64,000 bases of DNA from Rachycentron canadum. Its lineage: Eukaryota; Chordata; Actinopteri; Carangiformes; Rachycentridae. The stretch covers positions 11,756,382-11,820,381 of the forward strand of contig CM076653.1 in assembly GCA_038496675.1 (NCBI GenBank), given 5' to 3'. The position numbers and the translations under genes are program-made. Positions within the stretch are counted from its first letter, which is position 1; every line of letters begins with the position of its first letter. This document shows positions 49,303 to 60,692 of this stretch, one piece after another. The notes beneath the pieces are model-generated. The model was not told the DNA's origin, did not search any database, and saw only the letters and a list, made by a program, of their open reading frames with translations.

Positions 49303-52300
49303 AACACAAACACACACACACGCAAACAAAAACACATGCACACACACACACACCAATGTTCAATGATTCTATATTTATTCTACGATGCCTCAAAGGAAGT
49401 AAAATTAAAACTGCTGACAGTTAAATGAGCCATTTCTTTCTGTTCACCTTCAGCTTTCATTCTTTATAAGCCGTTATCTTTAAAGTGACACTTTTTCTGC
49501 ACCAGAGAACCAGTATTAGACTCAGAGTGAGGCCAACTTTTTCCTCTTCCTCATCCCCTCAGGGTCGGGATTTAGGTTTTAGGATGAGGAGCAGGATTCG
49601 AGGTTAAGGAATGAACCCATTCAAAGGACAAAATATTATTTTTAGACACTAAAAACACTGGGATGTGAATAATGTGCGAGTGTCTTTTTATTCTCCTACC
49701 CAGTCAGGCCGCTCTCCGAGGTCTCCCTGAGGCTCATGGGAAGGGACGCTGTAGTCTCGCACCCCTGTGGTGAACTCCACAGGACCCGTCCCAGGCAGGG
49801 GAAGCCTCAATAACGGATAGCTGAGAGAGAGCGAGAGAGGGAGGAGGGAGTGAAAGAGGGTGGGGGGGGGGCACAGAGTAAACAATTATGAAACAAGTGT
49901 GAGACTGACTGAACGTGTTGGTCCGTTTGACCTGTTTTCAACATTTCAGGGAAAGTCAGTTTAAGCAACGACGGACGACAATGTTCAGACAACAGTGCAC
50001 ATCCTTTTATATCCATATACAGCCATCACATGACTGCAATAAAGGATCGTTTCCACAAGAAGTGAACATATTACAAAACACAGCATCATTATGAGGCACA
50101 GAACTGAGGCTTGTAGCAAATAAAAATCTAAATTATCCCACGCAATTAAAATCACAAGTATTCAACACTAGCAATGACATATAAACATAAGAGGCAGAGT
50201 TATAACTAACTGACTCTTTGTTGACGCAGTCATGTCAGAAGTGAGTGTGCGTGTGTTGTGTTGACTTTACAACAAATCTGAGAACCTGAAACCAGAGCCT
50301 CCAGCTTTTCTTGCCACATCCAGTGCTACCTGGAGGGACCCGCTCCCTCTTTCTCCTGGAAATGGGTGGATCTTTATGGAAGAAGTTAACTACTTGTGTC
50401 CCTACAGTGTGTGTGTGTGTGTGTGTGTGGGGGTGTGTGTGTGTGTGTGTGTGTTCATTTTGTACACAGTGTTCTTCTGGTGGGGTAAAGACCATGTTTC
50501 TGGGGGCTTTCTCTCTGCTTACTGACCATGTGTAACCACATTGCAGGATCAACAAAAACACAGCTAATTCTGGACCAAACCAACGGTGGGAGTGAAACCT
50601 TTTAGCACTCAAGCGCCACTAAGCCCACATGTCAAGCTGACATTATCAAGGTATGATGCCATATTGGCCTTTACAGGACAGAGCACCTCAAGAAAAGCTG
50701 ACAGAGGCAAGTCAGAGCCAGAGCAGTTACCAGTTCACTGACTGAATCTAAGACCATGCCCACCTGAGACCTGCATGAAAAAAATAAAACAGTCATCTCA
50801 TTCATTTGAAAGGAAATGGCATCAAAGCAGGGTGGTGTGGGAAAACAACACACGGGTATTGCGCCACATAATTTGTACCATATACAACTTTTGCTGCAAT
50901 TCAGGTCAAGAGACAAGGCACCGTGTTGGGTAATGAAATAAATGGCTGATGAATTTGTAACATCAATGCCAAGTTTCTACTGTTTGACTCAATAACACAA
51001 CAACAGCCGTGATACTTTTCCATTGAAAAGAATCTGTTACACGAACTTGACTTCCCAGTTCTATGAAAAGTATCAAGAGCCTTAAAAAAATTGACAAGTC
51101 CCGACCGACCCTGACATAACCAACTGGTTTGTGAACTGCCATATTGAAGCTGTCGCCATCTTAGTTTTTTTAAACCAGAGTGAACCATATTTGGAGGAGA
51201 AGGTGGATCTGAGGAGGAGTGAGGGGGGGAGCTGACCTGTACTCTATCCTGATTGGGTGGTACAGCCTGTCAGTCACACAGTAACAACGCCCCCTGATGC
51301 AGACACAGTCTATTTTCCTCTAAATAAGACCATCATTTTAAAAAAATTAACCATATATTAGGAAAAAGTTCACTGAGCTCATAAATCCAGTGCGAAGTAG
51401 GGCCATTTTCACATAGACTTCAATACAATACGACTTGTTTTTACAACCCTGATGGTCCGATACATCCTGATTCAGACCGAAGCAGCTTTCACTCTGGTTG
51501 ACCTCAGTCTGCAGTGTTGTCCCACACATATAATCCAGAGGAAACAACTTCATCTTCACCTCTGTCCTTTTGTCCAAGCAAACAACCTGTCATTTTCTTG
51601 TCTTGGTCTCATCCTTCTGATGTCAACTAGACCACCACCCATTTCAAAGGCTCCTTCATATGTGGCTGATGAAATCTGTCCCTTTTTTCCTGGGATCCAA
51701 AGGGTCCTGAGGATTACACTGTTAAATGTAAGTATTGGGTTTCAGGTAACGGTACAACTGGCTGGCTGGGCCTTAAAGAGCTTTGGGCGGGAACAGCTGG
51801 TGATACAAAGCGAAAATCCTCCACAGACCAGACCACCTGGTTTTGGTTCAGCCCTCATGGTCTACGACAGCTACAAAGGACCACACCTTCGTAGACTGTG
51901 CCTCCTCAGCTTATTGACCAAAACTGGTCAGCCAACATGCGCTTACCCTTTCAAACAGACCAGCTCTGAGAGGGGTATCAGGCGTTCAGCGTCCACCAGG
52001 TTGTGAACTGATGAAACAATGGGAGAGATATTGGAGACCTTTGTGCCCCCCCCCCCCCCCTCAGCAGTCAGCTTTAGGTTGACAGATGTTACAGGTCTGT
52101 TCGCTGCCTGTTCTCAGTGGCAGCAGTAAATGAGTAAACCTGGAACCTGCATGTGTTCACCTAAATCACCACGTACAAAGAGTGGACACTAACAAAAAAG
52201 GCCTTTTGTGTATTGTGCAATGTGACAGTGAATTAATCCTTGGCGGCCACGCTGTACTTAGTGTAGCAACAAGGAATGAACACACAAAACAATGTGGGTG

Positions 52301-54052
52301 AATTTATGCTAATTACGACAACATTGAAATGATCATCTACACCCACTGTTTGAAGCTTAAAGGAGTATTTGTACACGTTGCAGGTAAGCATCTTGAAAAT
52401 ACTTCTGATCATGTATTTGCTGAGTCGTCGGTGTTGATCGATATCTTTATCAGGCTCCGTGTAGACACAGTGAGGTTTTTTCGTGATCTTGTATAAATAA
52501 TTACTGATTTCACTTTTAGAAATTTGCTGGTCATCATTTGTATAGAAAACGCTTTCCCTCTGCTTCCCTCCCTCTCTCACTTCCCTCCCGCTGCCTCCCC
52601 CGCTCTCCAAGGTCACTGTACCTCCACAAAGGCCTCTTTTGTGCAAAGCCAGCCCCCCTCCCGACAGACAGATGGAGGGACAGGCCTCCCTTTCTCCCAG
52701 GGCCATTTTCTCACAGCCCTCTGCCCTGGTCCTGCCTTTAACATCCCCGCCGTCCGGCTCTTTTCTTTCACGTCGCCCCTCGGGTGGCGGCCGGTCGCCC
52801 GCTTGTCCGGCACCCCTGCTGTAAGATGCTGCGAGGATCGCACGCAGCAGGTGCACGTGTGCGTTTCACATTGCTGTGATTGTTTTACAAGCCAACTCTC
52901 CGACCTCTGTTCTCTCTTTTGACCAGCGGTTTAGCCAGAGTGGATATGTGCGTGTGTTTGTGTGCTGGTGTCGGCGGGGGGGCTGTTATGTGACTGCAGA
53001 TGGTCAGTTCAAATGAGTTGAGCCTGACCACAAAACTTTCTACTATCAAAAAGTGGCTCCAAAGCTGCAGTCACGCCACTTTCAGTAGATTCTTGTGGCC
53101 AAGTCATACCACAAAAGTAAAAGAAGCTAATTTGAATAACAGTAACATTTGCAAGCTGCCGTTGGTTCGTTTTTTAAAATGGGGACAATTTGCATATTTT
53201 TAGACAGTCTCTCCTGGAGGACATTCAGTGTTGCACTTCTTTTTAGGTGACCAATCTCTGTAGTGGGTGTGAATATTAGATAACTCCCTTTTCCACTAAA
53301 ATAAACGGGTATACGTAGATTTACTCTCTCTTAGTGAGAGAAGAAGGGGTGAAGATATTTGTGTTTACCCAGGTGTTGTGTTTACATCAGTGCCAGAGCT
53401 GATAAAGACCGTGTCTGCTGCAGAGCCATGTGACCCTGGTCTGAATGCTGATTGCAGTATTTTGTATTGCTGAGTAAAACCTGATGTTAGTGGATCTTAG
53501 CAGGTTTTTGACCAGTGGAAAAAAAGGGCTACACTGTCAGACATAGACCCCAAATCAGAAAAGTGCAGCTCTGTGACGAGCAGCTCTGATGGTGTTTGAG
53601 TTGAATCAACATCTTAAAGTATAGTAAAATAAGGTGGTTAGGACTCTTTCCTGAACATCATTCCCCTCCTCTCATTTCCTGTGTCTCTACACTGTCCTAT
53701 CTGACAATAAAGGCAAACTGGAGGCTTCAAAACAGCAGTTCACAAACCAATGGGCGACGTAACAGTGGGTTGACACTTGACACACTTTTCTGTATATGTG
53801 CATATCAAATTTCCAGCATTGCTCCCTGTATTTCTACTGACGCTCAACATTTCAAAGACTTTGTATCAAGAGAAAAATTCACTCTAAATTTTGAGCAACA
53901 CCAACACAAAACCCCAGACATGTCACCTACCAGCAGGTGAGGATGCTGGCGGAGGTGAAGAGGATGATGGGTACTGGGTAGGAGGCGCACAGCAGCCCGT
54001 GGCGGTAGAAGGCCGCCGAGATCTTCTCTCTCAGCTGCTCGCGCAGCGTCAT
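31627..54052 (-). CDS. scap: SCAP, sterol-sensing SREBP escort protein, complete, 22 coding exons
   Basis: SCAP binds SREBP through its C-terminal WD40 domain and carries it from ER to Golgi in COPII vesicles when sterols are low. Coding exons in transcript order: 54052-53931, 49820-49700, 49258-49101, 47046-46826, 45125-45020, 44918-44746, 43751-43625, 42438-42326, 42164-42070, 41767-41669, 40632-40420, 40334-39949, 39829-39680, 35764-35563, 35239-35124, 34750-34201, 34062-33977, 33848-33766, 33626-33460, 32608-32528, 32451-32245, 31872-31627. Phases close to 3822 nt, 1273 residues; the human protein has 1279. The start [19 protein letters not shown] and the end [12 protein letters not shown] match mammals closely. 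Three N-glycosylation sequons (N260, N589, N639) fit the known human N263, N590 and N641. The largest coding introns are 49821-53930 and 35765-39679. Exon borders lack transcript support. Confidence 0.97.
32957..33235 (+). repeat. tRNA-like dispersed repeat, nearly full copy in SCAP intron
   Basis: It begins GAGGATGGCACGGTGGTGCA with GTGGTTAGC, passes TCCACAGTCC-type body sequence and ends near GTGTCAGCTGGGATTGGATC. It lies in the 851-base intron 32609-33459. Confidence 0.65.
35765..39679 (-). other. SCAP 3.9-kb intron before the TM8 exon
   Basis: Contains poly-T/TTTTG tracts (39120-39158) and a LINE-like tail; the open frames in it match nothing I know. Confidence 0.75.
39350..39400. mobile_element. 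LINE-like tail remnant in SCAP intron
   Basis: CTTTTATTGTCATTGCACAA followed by an AATGAAATTTGCAA stretch resembles a recurring fish LINE 3' end. Short, so the class is tentative. Confidence 0.3.
39680..40632 (-). CDS. scap: SCAP exons with COPII-sorting motif, TM7 and luminal loop 7
   Basis: The junction of exon 41669 and exon 40632 encodes MELADL (residues 444-449), the cytosolic hexapeptide that in mammals recruits COPII coat and is masked when Insig binds. Exon 40420-40632 continues through a proline-rich loop to [20 protein letters not shown]. Exon 39949-40334 holds [20 protein letters not shown] (TM7) and a luminal loop with sequons N589-Q-S and N639-I-T. Exon 39680-39829 encodes [19 protein letters not shown]. 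The loop between the blocks is Pro/Gly-rich and differs from mammals. Confidence 0.93.
40633..44745 (-). other. Introns among the SCAP sterol-sensing exons
   Basis: Introns 40633-41668, 41768-42069, 42165-42325, 42439-43624 and 43752-44745 are AT-rich. The last has sequence near 43990-44080 (GTGAAGCCCTTTGTGATTAA) resembling a LINE tail. No gene is nested in them. Confidence 0.6.
41669..44918 (-). CDS. scap: SCAP exons encoding the sterol-sensing domain
   Basis: Five exons (44918-44746, 43751-43625, 42438-42326, 42164-42070, 41767-41669) encode about residues 243-445, including transmembrane helices 2-6. The Insig-binding tetrapeptide YIYF is at residues 295-298, in FAYIYFSTR. Asp440 in SIDIRR corresponds to human D443. 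Mutations at human Y298 and D443 are known to make SCAP sterol-resistant. Further conserved blocks are [20 protein letters not shown] and [18 protein letters not shown]. An NCS sequon lies in loop 1 at N260. All sensor residues I can check are intact. Confidence 0.95.
45680..45745 (+). mobile_element. LINE-like 3' tail in SCAP intron
   Basis: GGAAATAAACCAGATTCTGA then TTCTGAC is a typical LINE tail with a short ATTCTG repeat. The element body upstream (45260-45680) is not confidently classified. Confidence 0.4.
47233..47400 (-). repeat. Same dispersed repeat family, partial copy in SCAP intron
   Basis: GTGACGTCACTCATTGGTTT and GTGAGCTGCTGTTTTGAC match the reverse-complement core. Confidence 0.5.
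49059..49098. repeat. (GT)n tract abutting a SCAP splice donor
   Basis: On the minus strand the donor GTACAC of the exon 49101-49258 runs directly into a CA repeat of about 20 units. Confidence 0.95.
49264..49350. repeat. (CA)n tract abutting a SCAP splice acceptor
   Basis: On the minus strand a GT-rich tract ends directly in GTGCTGCAG, the acceptor of the exon 49101-49258. It replaces a normal pyrimidine tract. Confidence 0.95.
50405..50453. repeat. (GT)n microsatellite in SCAP intron
   Basis: GT run interrupted once by GGGG. Confidence 0.93.
51110..51445 (-). repeat. Same dispersed repeat family, full-length minus copy in SCAP intron
   Basis: It aligns end to end with the reverse complement of 5205-5565, from CAACTGGTTTGTGAACTGCC to CATAGACTTCAATACAATAC. 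Confidence 0.55.
53705..53790 (+). repeat. Same dispersed repeat family, short copy
   Basis: AAACTGGAGGCTTCAAAACA then GCAGTTCACAAACCAATGGG match the family end. Confidence 0.5.
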
Positions 54053-54131
54053 CCTGGTGGGCGGGGTCAACTCCCGGCCATTGGGAAGTACTGGGCGGCG
54101 GAGGGCAGTGCGCCGCGGGGCATCCAGGGAC
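53931..54131 (-). CDS. scap: SCAP first coding exon with short 5' leader and TM1
   Basis: A CTGCAG acceptor ends just above 54131. After 79 bases of leader, ATG at 54052-54050 begins [19 protein letters not shown], an amphipathic N terminus, followed by the first membrane helix ([20 protein letters not shown]). The ATG has A at -3. The exon ends inside a Cys codon completed by the exon at 49820. The leader contains an 18-codon upstream ORF, listed separately. CDS proper is 53931-54052. Confidence 0.92.
54067..54123 (-). other. 18-codon upstream ORF in the SCAP leader
   Basis: On the SCAP strand an ATG at 54123-54121 opens MPRGALPSAAQYFPMAGS and stops with TGA at 54069-54067, 14 bases before the SCAP start codon and in another frame. 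Its own start context is weak (T at -3), which would favour leaky scanning; an internal ATG at 54081 is in the same frame. It exists in mRNA only if splicing joins at 54131 as predicted. Confidence 0.6.
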
Positions 54132-56118
54132 CTGCAGTGAGACAAAACAGGTAATTTAACCCTTCGTCACATACAAGACAGCCGGCATAACGCCCTGTAT
54201 ATGGAAAAGAGCCTATTGGTAAAATTTTTAATTTCTTACCAATTAATTAGTTTTCATCTTAAAGTTGAATTGAATAAAAAGCAATAAAATTTTTAAGACA
54301 TATTGTGTTTTGTTATTTATCATCTCTTTAATCAATAAATAAAGGTTTTAATCAATAGCTCAAACAGAAAATTAATTTGCAACTATTTTAACTATTAATA
54401 ATCTATTGCTATATGCAATGAAATTATACATCTTCCCATCCCATGTCACAACATTGCTGCATAGTCATTGTTGTGCTACAGAGGTGCCCCGGACTACAGA
54501 TCATATTCTCCAGATGTTAATGAACATGACTGTTTGGTGAGAGACCCAATAAGAAAAATCCCTATTTAACACTTTTTCCATTAAAAACAATCACGCCAAC
54601 TGAAATCTCAATTGCAATATGATTTTTTTTGCCAATTGTGCAGCTAGTTTCACCGTCGTCATTGCAGATTTTCATCCCAACATTTTTGAAATATTTTTCT
54701 GCTATTTAAAAAAACAATTTCAATGGTTTAAAGGTCATCTACTTTCCTCCTGGGAGTTGATTGAAAGCAGATGTTGTGCGAATAAATGTCAAAACAAAAT
54801 GGTAGCCTGGGAGCAGGTTTTTATAGATGTCATTTTGCCAATGAACAGGGCAGTATGCTGTGTAACATCTCCAGAGATAAACAGACACACACACTCACAC
54901 AGAGGCTGCTCTGTCCTTAAACACCCAATTAACTGCAAACTCATGTTGGTACACATGTTGCCGACTACAGAGCACGATGTGTGTTTTTCCTTCAGCTCAT
55001 ACAGGGGGGTCACGTGGTAGACAGCACTTAAACACACAGTTTATTCAGCAGCCAGAAAGGTGTGGACACATTCCTCCTGTTAGAAAACATGCAACTCCGG
55101 CTGAGCAGCTAGACTAAACGGATAAAGAGGTCTCATTGATCACACCTGGACTGAAAAACAAAAAAAAAAAAAAAAAAAAGGGGCCTGATAACGGCCTTTT
55201 GTCAGGACACTGGATAAATTCCACTTTCATTCAGGTGGAAAAACACAGAGGAATGAGATGCACAAGGAAGAAGACCAAAGTATTTCCTTGTGCTGAAATC
55301 ATTATTAAATACAAAGAGAAGTCAAAAATACTAATAAAATAATTTGTTTACATAATTTAAAATGAAGAAATATTCATATGAACTGATCCTTACTTTTTAA
55401 TCACAAGGATTTTGGTCTTTATTGAATAAAGCAACCACCTTTGAACATGAGTAATTGAGTAACATGAGTATTTACATAACTAGTAGGAACTCGAGAAACC
55501 AGATGCTACAAGTACATTCATTTTGAATGAGGAAGCACCAAAGCAACGTTGACCACACTTGTCCTGTTTCCTCATAATTGATGCTCAATACTTCAGTGGC
55601 AGTGACAGTTAATCAGATCACTCAAAGCTAAGACGAGATAATGTGGATGAAATCTATACTGGAGCAGCAAATAAAGATTATTTATGTTTTTGATTAATTG
55701 ATAAAACAAATAATCATATACAAACCTGTCTTATTCAGGGATGTACTGATACTGATACCTGGGCTTTTGTATGGGACAATATCAAGTACTGATCCAATAC
55801 CAGTGTTTGAGTTAGTTGTGTTAAATATTTCAGTGCCAGGGCCAAAGACACATGGCAGATAATGGTGTAGAACATGTTAGTGTGACAAACATGAAACGGC
55901 TGCAAATTGATCTTTGATATTAGCTCCCTCTGGACTGTGAACAGAGTAGCAAATTATGAACTTAGTTTAATGGTGCACTGACCTTGGACTCCCACGTGAC
56001 GTAAACATAGAATTGCAGCGATTACTTCACCCTTATTGTCACCGACACTGGATCCAGCCAGTTGAGGCTGTTTGGGACCAAGAGCCCATTTCATCATCAT
56101 TAACAGAGCCCAGGGCCC

Positions 56119-56391
56119 ATCCATCCATTCACTATCTGTACCACTTCTCCACGCAGGGTTGCATTTGTTGGGCTGAAGCCAATCCCAGCTGACACTGGAC
56201 CCGGGGGGTCAGATACATATTTAGAGCCAAACAACCATTCACACTTACGGACAATTTAGAGTCGCGCATTCACTTAATGTTCATGTCTTTGACATGAAGT
56301 GAGAACATGCAAACTCCACACAGAAAGGCCACAGGTTCAAACACAGTCGCAGTGAGGTGACAGTGCTAACCACTGAACCACCTTGCCGCTC
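56119..56391 (-). repeat. tRNA-like dispersed repeat, nearly full copy in SCAP intron 1
   Basis: Reverse-complement copy ending AGTGCTAACCACTGAACCAC; AATCCCAGCTGACACTGGAC marks its 3' part. Confidence 0.65.
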
Positions 56392-56499
56392 AGAGCCAAG
56401 GGTGACTGGTTTGAATTGCTTGTATAATTTGAACACTCAGTTGATTAACATCACGGGAGAAAAGCAACAAATATTCACATTTTTGAAGCTGGGATTGAT

Positions 56500-56612
56500 G
56501 ATCAACATATCCATCCATCTATTATCTATTATCTCGTTTATCCTCACAGGGTCGTGGGAGGGGGCTGGAGCCATTCCCAGCCGACATTGGGTGAGGGCGT
56601 AGTACACTCCAG
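56500..56612 (-). repeat. tRNA-like dispersed repeat, 3' end fragment
   Basis: ATCCATCCATCTATTATC then CTCACAGGGTCGTGGGAGGG and TTCCCAGCCGACATTGGGTG correspond to the 3' end of the family. Confidence 0.55.
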
Positions 56613-59600
56613 ACACGTTGATTATCAATATAGGCGATCATTATTTGTCTATCAACTAGTTGATAAAATGTCTTATTTCTGTTTCAATCAGGAACATAAC
56701 ATTACGAACATTTGTCTGGTTGTGATTTCATATTACTATCTGTCAAATGTATACCAAAAAAAAAAAAAATTCACATAAATACACAATTTTTGTTGATTTT
56801 TAATTCTTAAAATTAATAATAATAATGAAAATGTTAAAATTATCAATTTGGAAAACAGAATTTCGTAAAATGAGAACAGGCTACGTTCATACTGTCCCAT
56901 TTTGATTCCACTGATCTTTTTCCAATTCATTTTGATTTCTAATAATCTTGTGTCAACACAAGAAGAGGAAATGGGTGAAGTCTTTGCCTTATGGGTGGCA
57001 CACCTCATTTCAAACAGAGTCAGCTCAGCTGGTTTCCCATATCAACTCAATCTCCCGTTGACCTCTCTGCTCAATCTCAGCTCTTCTCTTTGTTTGCTGA
57101 GCAGACAGGTTCAGCGCTGCCTAGCCTTTGTTTGTGATTACACACTGCTCTATTACAATATTTAACTGGTGGCCCCGGCAAACCTACTGGCTACAGATGG
57201 ACAGTCCCTCTCTTGCCAGAGCTTCTCACATCATGTCCATATGCAGCACTGAATTATTTGTTAACCACGTCAAGACACAACAACACAGCTCTGTCACATC
57301 GGCCGTTACCACGCTGGATCCATCAAACAAGCCTCGCACACTTCTGAGTGCCTACCTGCTAATGGGGGACCAGGTTATCTCTCTGGCTCGCAGCCGTTTA
57401 TGTCCAGATTTTTTTAGCTTAAGTGGCACTTTGTGGTTAACGTAGTGACTCCTTCTTGATTCAGGCAGAGTGTGTGGCTGCTCGGCTCGCCCCCCTGGGA
57501 GCAACGGAAACATTCCCCGGGAGGAATTCGCCTCAGGTGTCTCTTGATCTGCTGTTATAAATACACCATACAGTAAACACAGCAACGTCCCAGAAAGCTT
57601 GCACAATAGGTTCTGCAGAGGTCAAAGGAGATCTTTGAAGTGAAGCCCTTCTCTTCTCTGTTTCTGGAGGAGAGTCGAGTCTCAGCCAGGTTCTGGTCCC
57701 ACTCAGTGTCTCGCAAGGGGAAATTTTCAGCAAATGCCTCCATCTCTCAGTTGTCTGTCCCGTTCACTGCATGCTGTGGAGTTACGTGGGTGCAGCAGCG
57801 AGGACTGATTTGGCAATGGCTCAGCAACATCTCCGTCAGTGAACTAATCCGGGATTTAGCCGATCGGAAACTCAACGAGCAGGGCTCAGGGCCTATGGCC
57901 ACCCCCCACTGCTTCCCTTCTTCTCTGGTAACAGCCCTTCAAGCAGTCGATCAAACTTTGCAGCATCTCATAAGCGTAAACAGATTTGAGGCAGGCTTTA
58001 AAACAAAAACTTCACAACCAGAACAGAAAACTAACACCAGCCGCAGGCCGAGTGCTGGTAAACAGTTGCCTCAGGCTGGTGAGTTTGTGTCCTTTTAAGC
58101 CACTTTGGCAGGTGACCAGCGATTGTTTGGAAATCCTATTCTGTCTGGCCGGATGGTGTTTGTTGGGGTACTCCAGCTACTATGGGAATAAAAATAACAT
58201 CTCTGCTTTAACTCAGCAAACCACAAATAAATCTTCATGACAAGTCCATGGAAAATGTGTCAGTTTAAGAAGCCTGTGTATTCCCACATATGTGCTGGGC
58301 AACTAATAATCTAACAAAGAGCAGTCTATATGGCTCCCACGTAAGAAGCCACCACACTTACTTGCAAAACAAGAAGACAGCTATAGACATGACAGACACA
58401 CAGTGTATCACATTGCAAGCACAAATTCAGTTAGGCAGATCATTGCGAGTCTCTGCAGCTTAATTGGGTGGCTTGCAGATTAAGATAGATTTAAAAAGCC
58501 ACATGCCAACAGCGTTACTGTGAACAAATTGGTTCCCAGAGTTCATGGATGAACTGTATCAAAGGTATTTCAATACTAAGATGGCACATTTAAACTCACA
58601 CACTCACATTTGCAATACTCAACACTGAAATCGGAGATTTAGAAAACCTCTTCTTACCTCTTCTCAACACTTCCTAAAATGCTCAGTTTGAAGGCATCTC
58701 CAGGGCTTACAGATTCCAGTGGCATAATATGCATCAGCCTGTATCATGCAATACATTTACACACCTTTATCTTTATCTGTATTAATTTATTGTGAGACCA
58801 GAACTACACCAAATATCCACAGACATTCCAGAGAGCTTCAGGCTGCATCGGTCCTCCGTAAGATGACTGCATTCTGTGACATAAGTGCATAATGTGGAAG
58901 CATGCTCCTCTGATCAGTGAAGCCCATTAGTCCAAGCTCAACGTGGATGAGCAGACTACTGCACCACAGCCTTTTACAACCAGGGCTGATGATAAAAGAG
59001 GGAACTGCCCTGTCAATGATTAACCATACTGTAATAAGTTGTGATGTGTAAAAAGCTGTTCAATTCCCTATTTTTTTTTTTTTTTTTTTTTTTAATTTTC
59101 TTTTGATAAAGCCAAGTAGAATTGGGACAACTGGAGATTATCATGCATATGTTTTGAGTTTTTTTTTTTTTTTATAAAACAGAATTCGACCCTTGTTAAA
59201 ATTTCACAAGATTTCTTTTTTCTGGCACACGTACCTGCCTTTAAAGTCTAGAGCCAAACTGGCCAAAATGGTGAAATCGCTATCACAACCCAATAAACAC
59301 AGTGTTGGTGGGGCTGATGCAACCATGTGGCAACATTAACTGTCATGAAGAAGCCAGTTCAGTGGCCCTGAACCAGGGGCCAAGGATGCCCAAAGGTCCC
59401 GAACAGCTCTAAGATGCTCCTAAGGAATTAATGTGTAGTTTCAACTTCACAAGTGAGTGAGATTTTAGTTCATTTACACATGAGCAGAAATTCAGTCATT
59501 TATTTAGCCCAAAGCGTGTCTGAGCTCAATGTGTCTCTGGCAGCATCAACAGTCAATGGTCTGAAACAGTCCTGTTATCTTCACACTAACAGCTGGAGAA

Positions 59601-60692
59601 ACCACTGAATTAGAGCACGCCTTGCCAATAATCGCACAAATCATGACTTTGACGTGTTACTGAATGATCTTCAGACGACGCAAAAATAAAGCTCGTAGTT
59701 GCCCTGATCGGGTTTGGTGTGTTTTCATGACTGAATCCCTTTTCGGGAACCTGCTGTCAATGTTGCGGGCTAGCGAACATCGAACAGCCGGCTAACCGCC
59801 AGCTAACGCTAACTACAGGTACCCAGCAGAAAGTCATCAACTTTTACGACACAACACTCGTTTAAACTTCTTAGTAACATCAGTCTGGATAAGATACTAA
59901 CACCCGTGTTTGCCACGGAAGTAAACAAAACTTATTAACAGTAGAACTTAAGGAAAAGGACACCAACTGTCGGGTGCTAACGTTAGCTAAGTGGCTCTCT
60001 TGCATCGTTTGCTTTTTACGGCGTATTTAAAAAAAAAAAAAAAAAAAAAACTAGAAGAACAATATTTGCACAATAAATTACAATTTCTTTACGGTCCCAG
60101 CTCAAACACACACAAGTATAACGTTTCTACAAACTGTTCCACCTTCTTAGTTACGGCAGTCAGTCAACCTGTGGTGGCCCCAAGCTAGATGCTAACATTG
60201 CTAACAAGCGTCCAGCTACGTAAATGAACCCGGGTCCAGATTTATATGTGTATGTTATAATTTAACTAGGAAATCTTATGGTGAACAACAAACGTGGTCA
60301 TAATTGCTTCAAGGGGATAACACCGGGAACACCTGACTAACATGGCTGTCACAGTGAAAGTGTGGGAGTAGTTTGAAGCTAACGCTAATAACGCTGCTAC
60401 AAACCACATTAACACTAAAGTTAGCTCGTTGGGCACAGCGGCGACGGAGAGTTCAACGGTGAGGTTTGGGATGTCCAGGGCTCGTTTTAGAGCTTATAAA
60501 AGCAGAACTGGTGTATGTGAGCTCAGCAGCTTCAACCCTGCTGCTATAGCCATAACAACGCCTCTGTTGCTAACATTATGGGGGGATTAAACAATCCAGC
60601 AGCTCCCATGCTTTCCGCCACCGCGAAGCTAACTTTCGCTGCGCTAATGCGCTAATGCTAGCGGTTTCTAGCCCGAATAGTCGCATACTTGC

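Larger units (their letters stand above)
49821..53930 (-). other. SCAP 4.1-kb intron after the first coding exon
   Basis: Contains a GT tract (50405-50453), the 51110 dispersed repeat, poly-C (52051-52062), a pyrimidine-rich stretch (52555-52620) and two long unexplained open frames, reported as findings. Confidence 0.7.
54132..60692 (-). other. SCAP presumed first intron
   Basis: Holds poly-A (55159-55179), two tRNA-like repeats, an unexplained plus-strand open region (57128-58098), poly-T (59071-59093; 59160-59174) and, from 59740 to 60700, sequence rich in GCTAAC/GTTAGC words and CpG as in fish promoter-proximal DNA. Confidence 0.6.

Noticed and set aside
52555..52620. GC-rich patch as an alternative SCAP promoter
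   Set aside because: It lies downstream of the SCAP start codon in the first coding intron and is mainly a pyrimidine tract.
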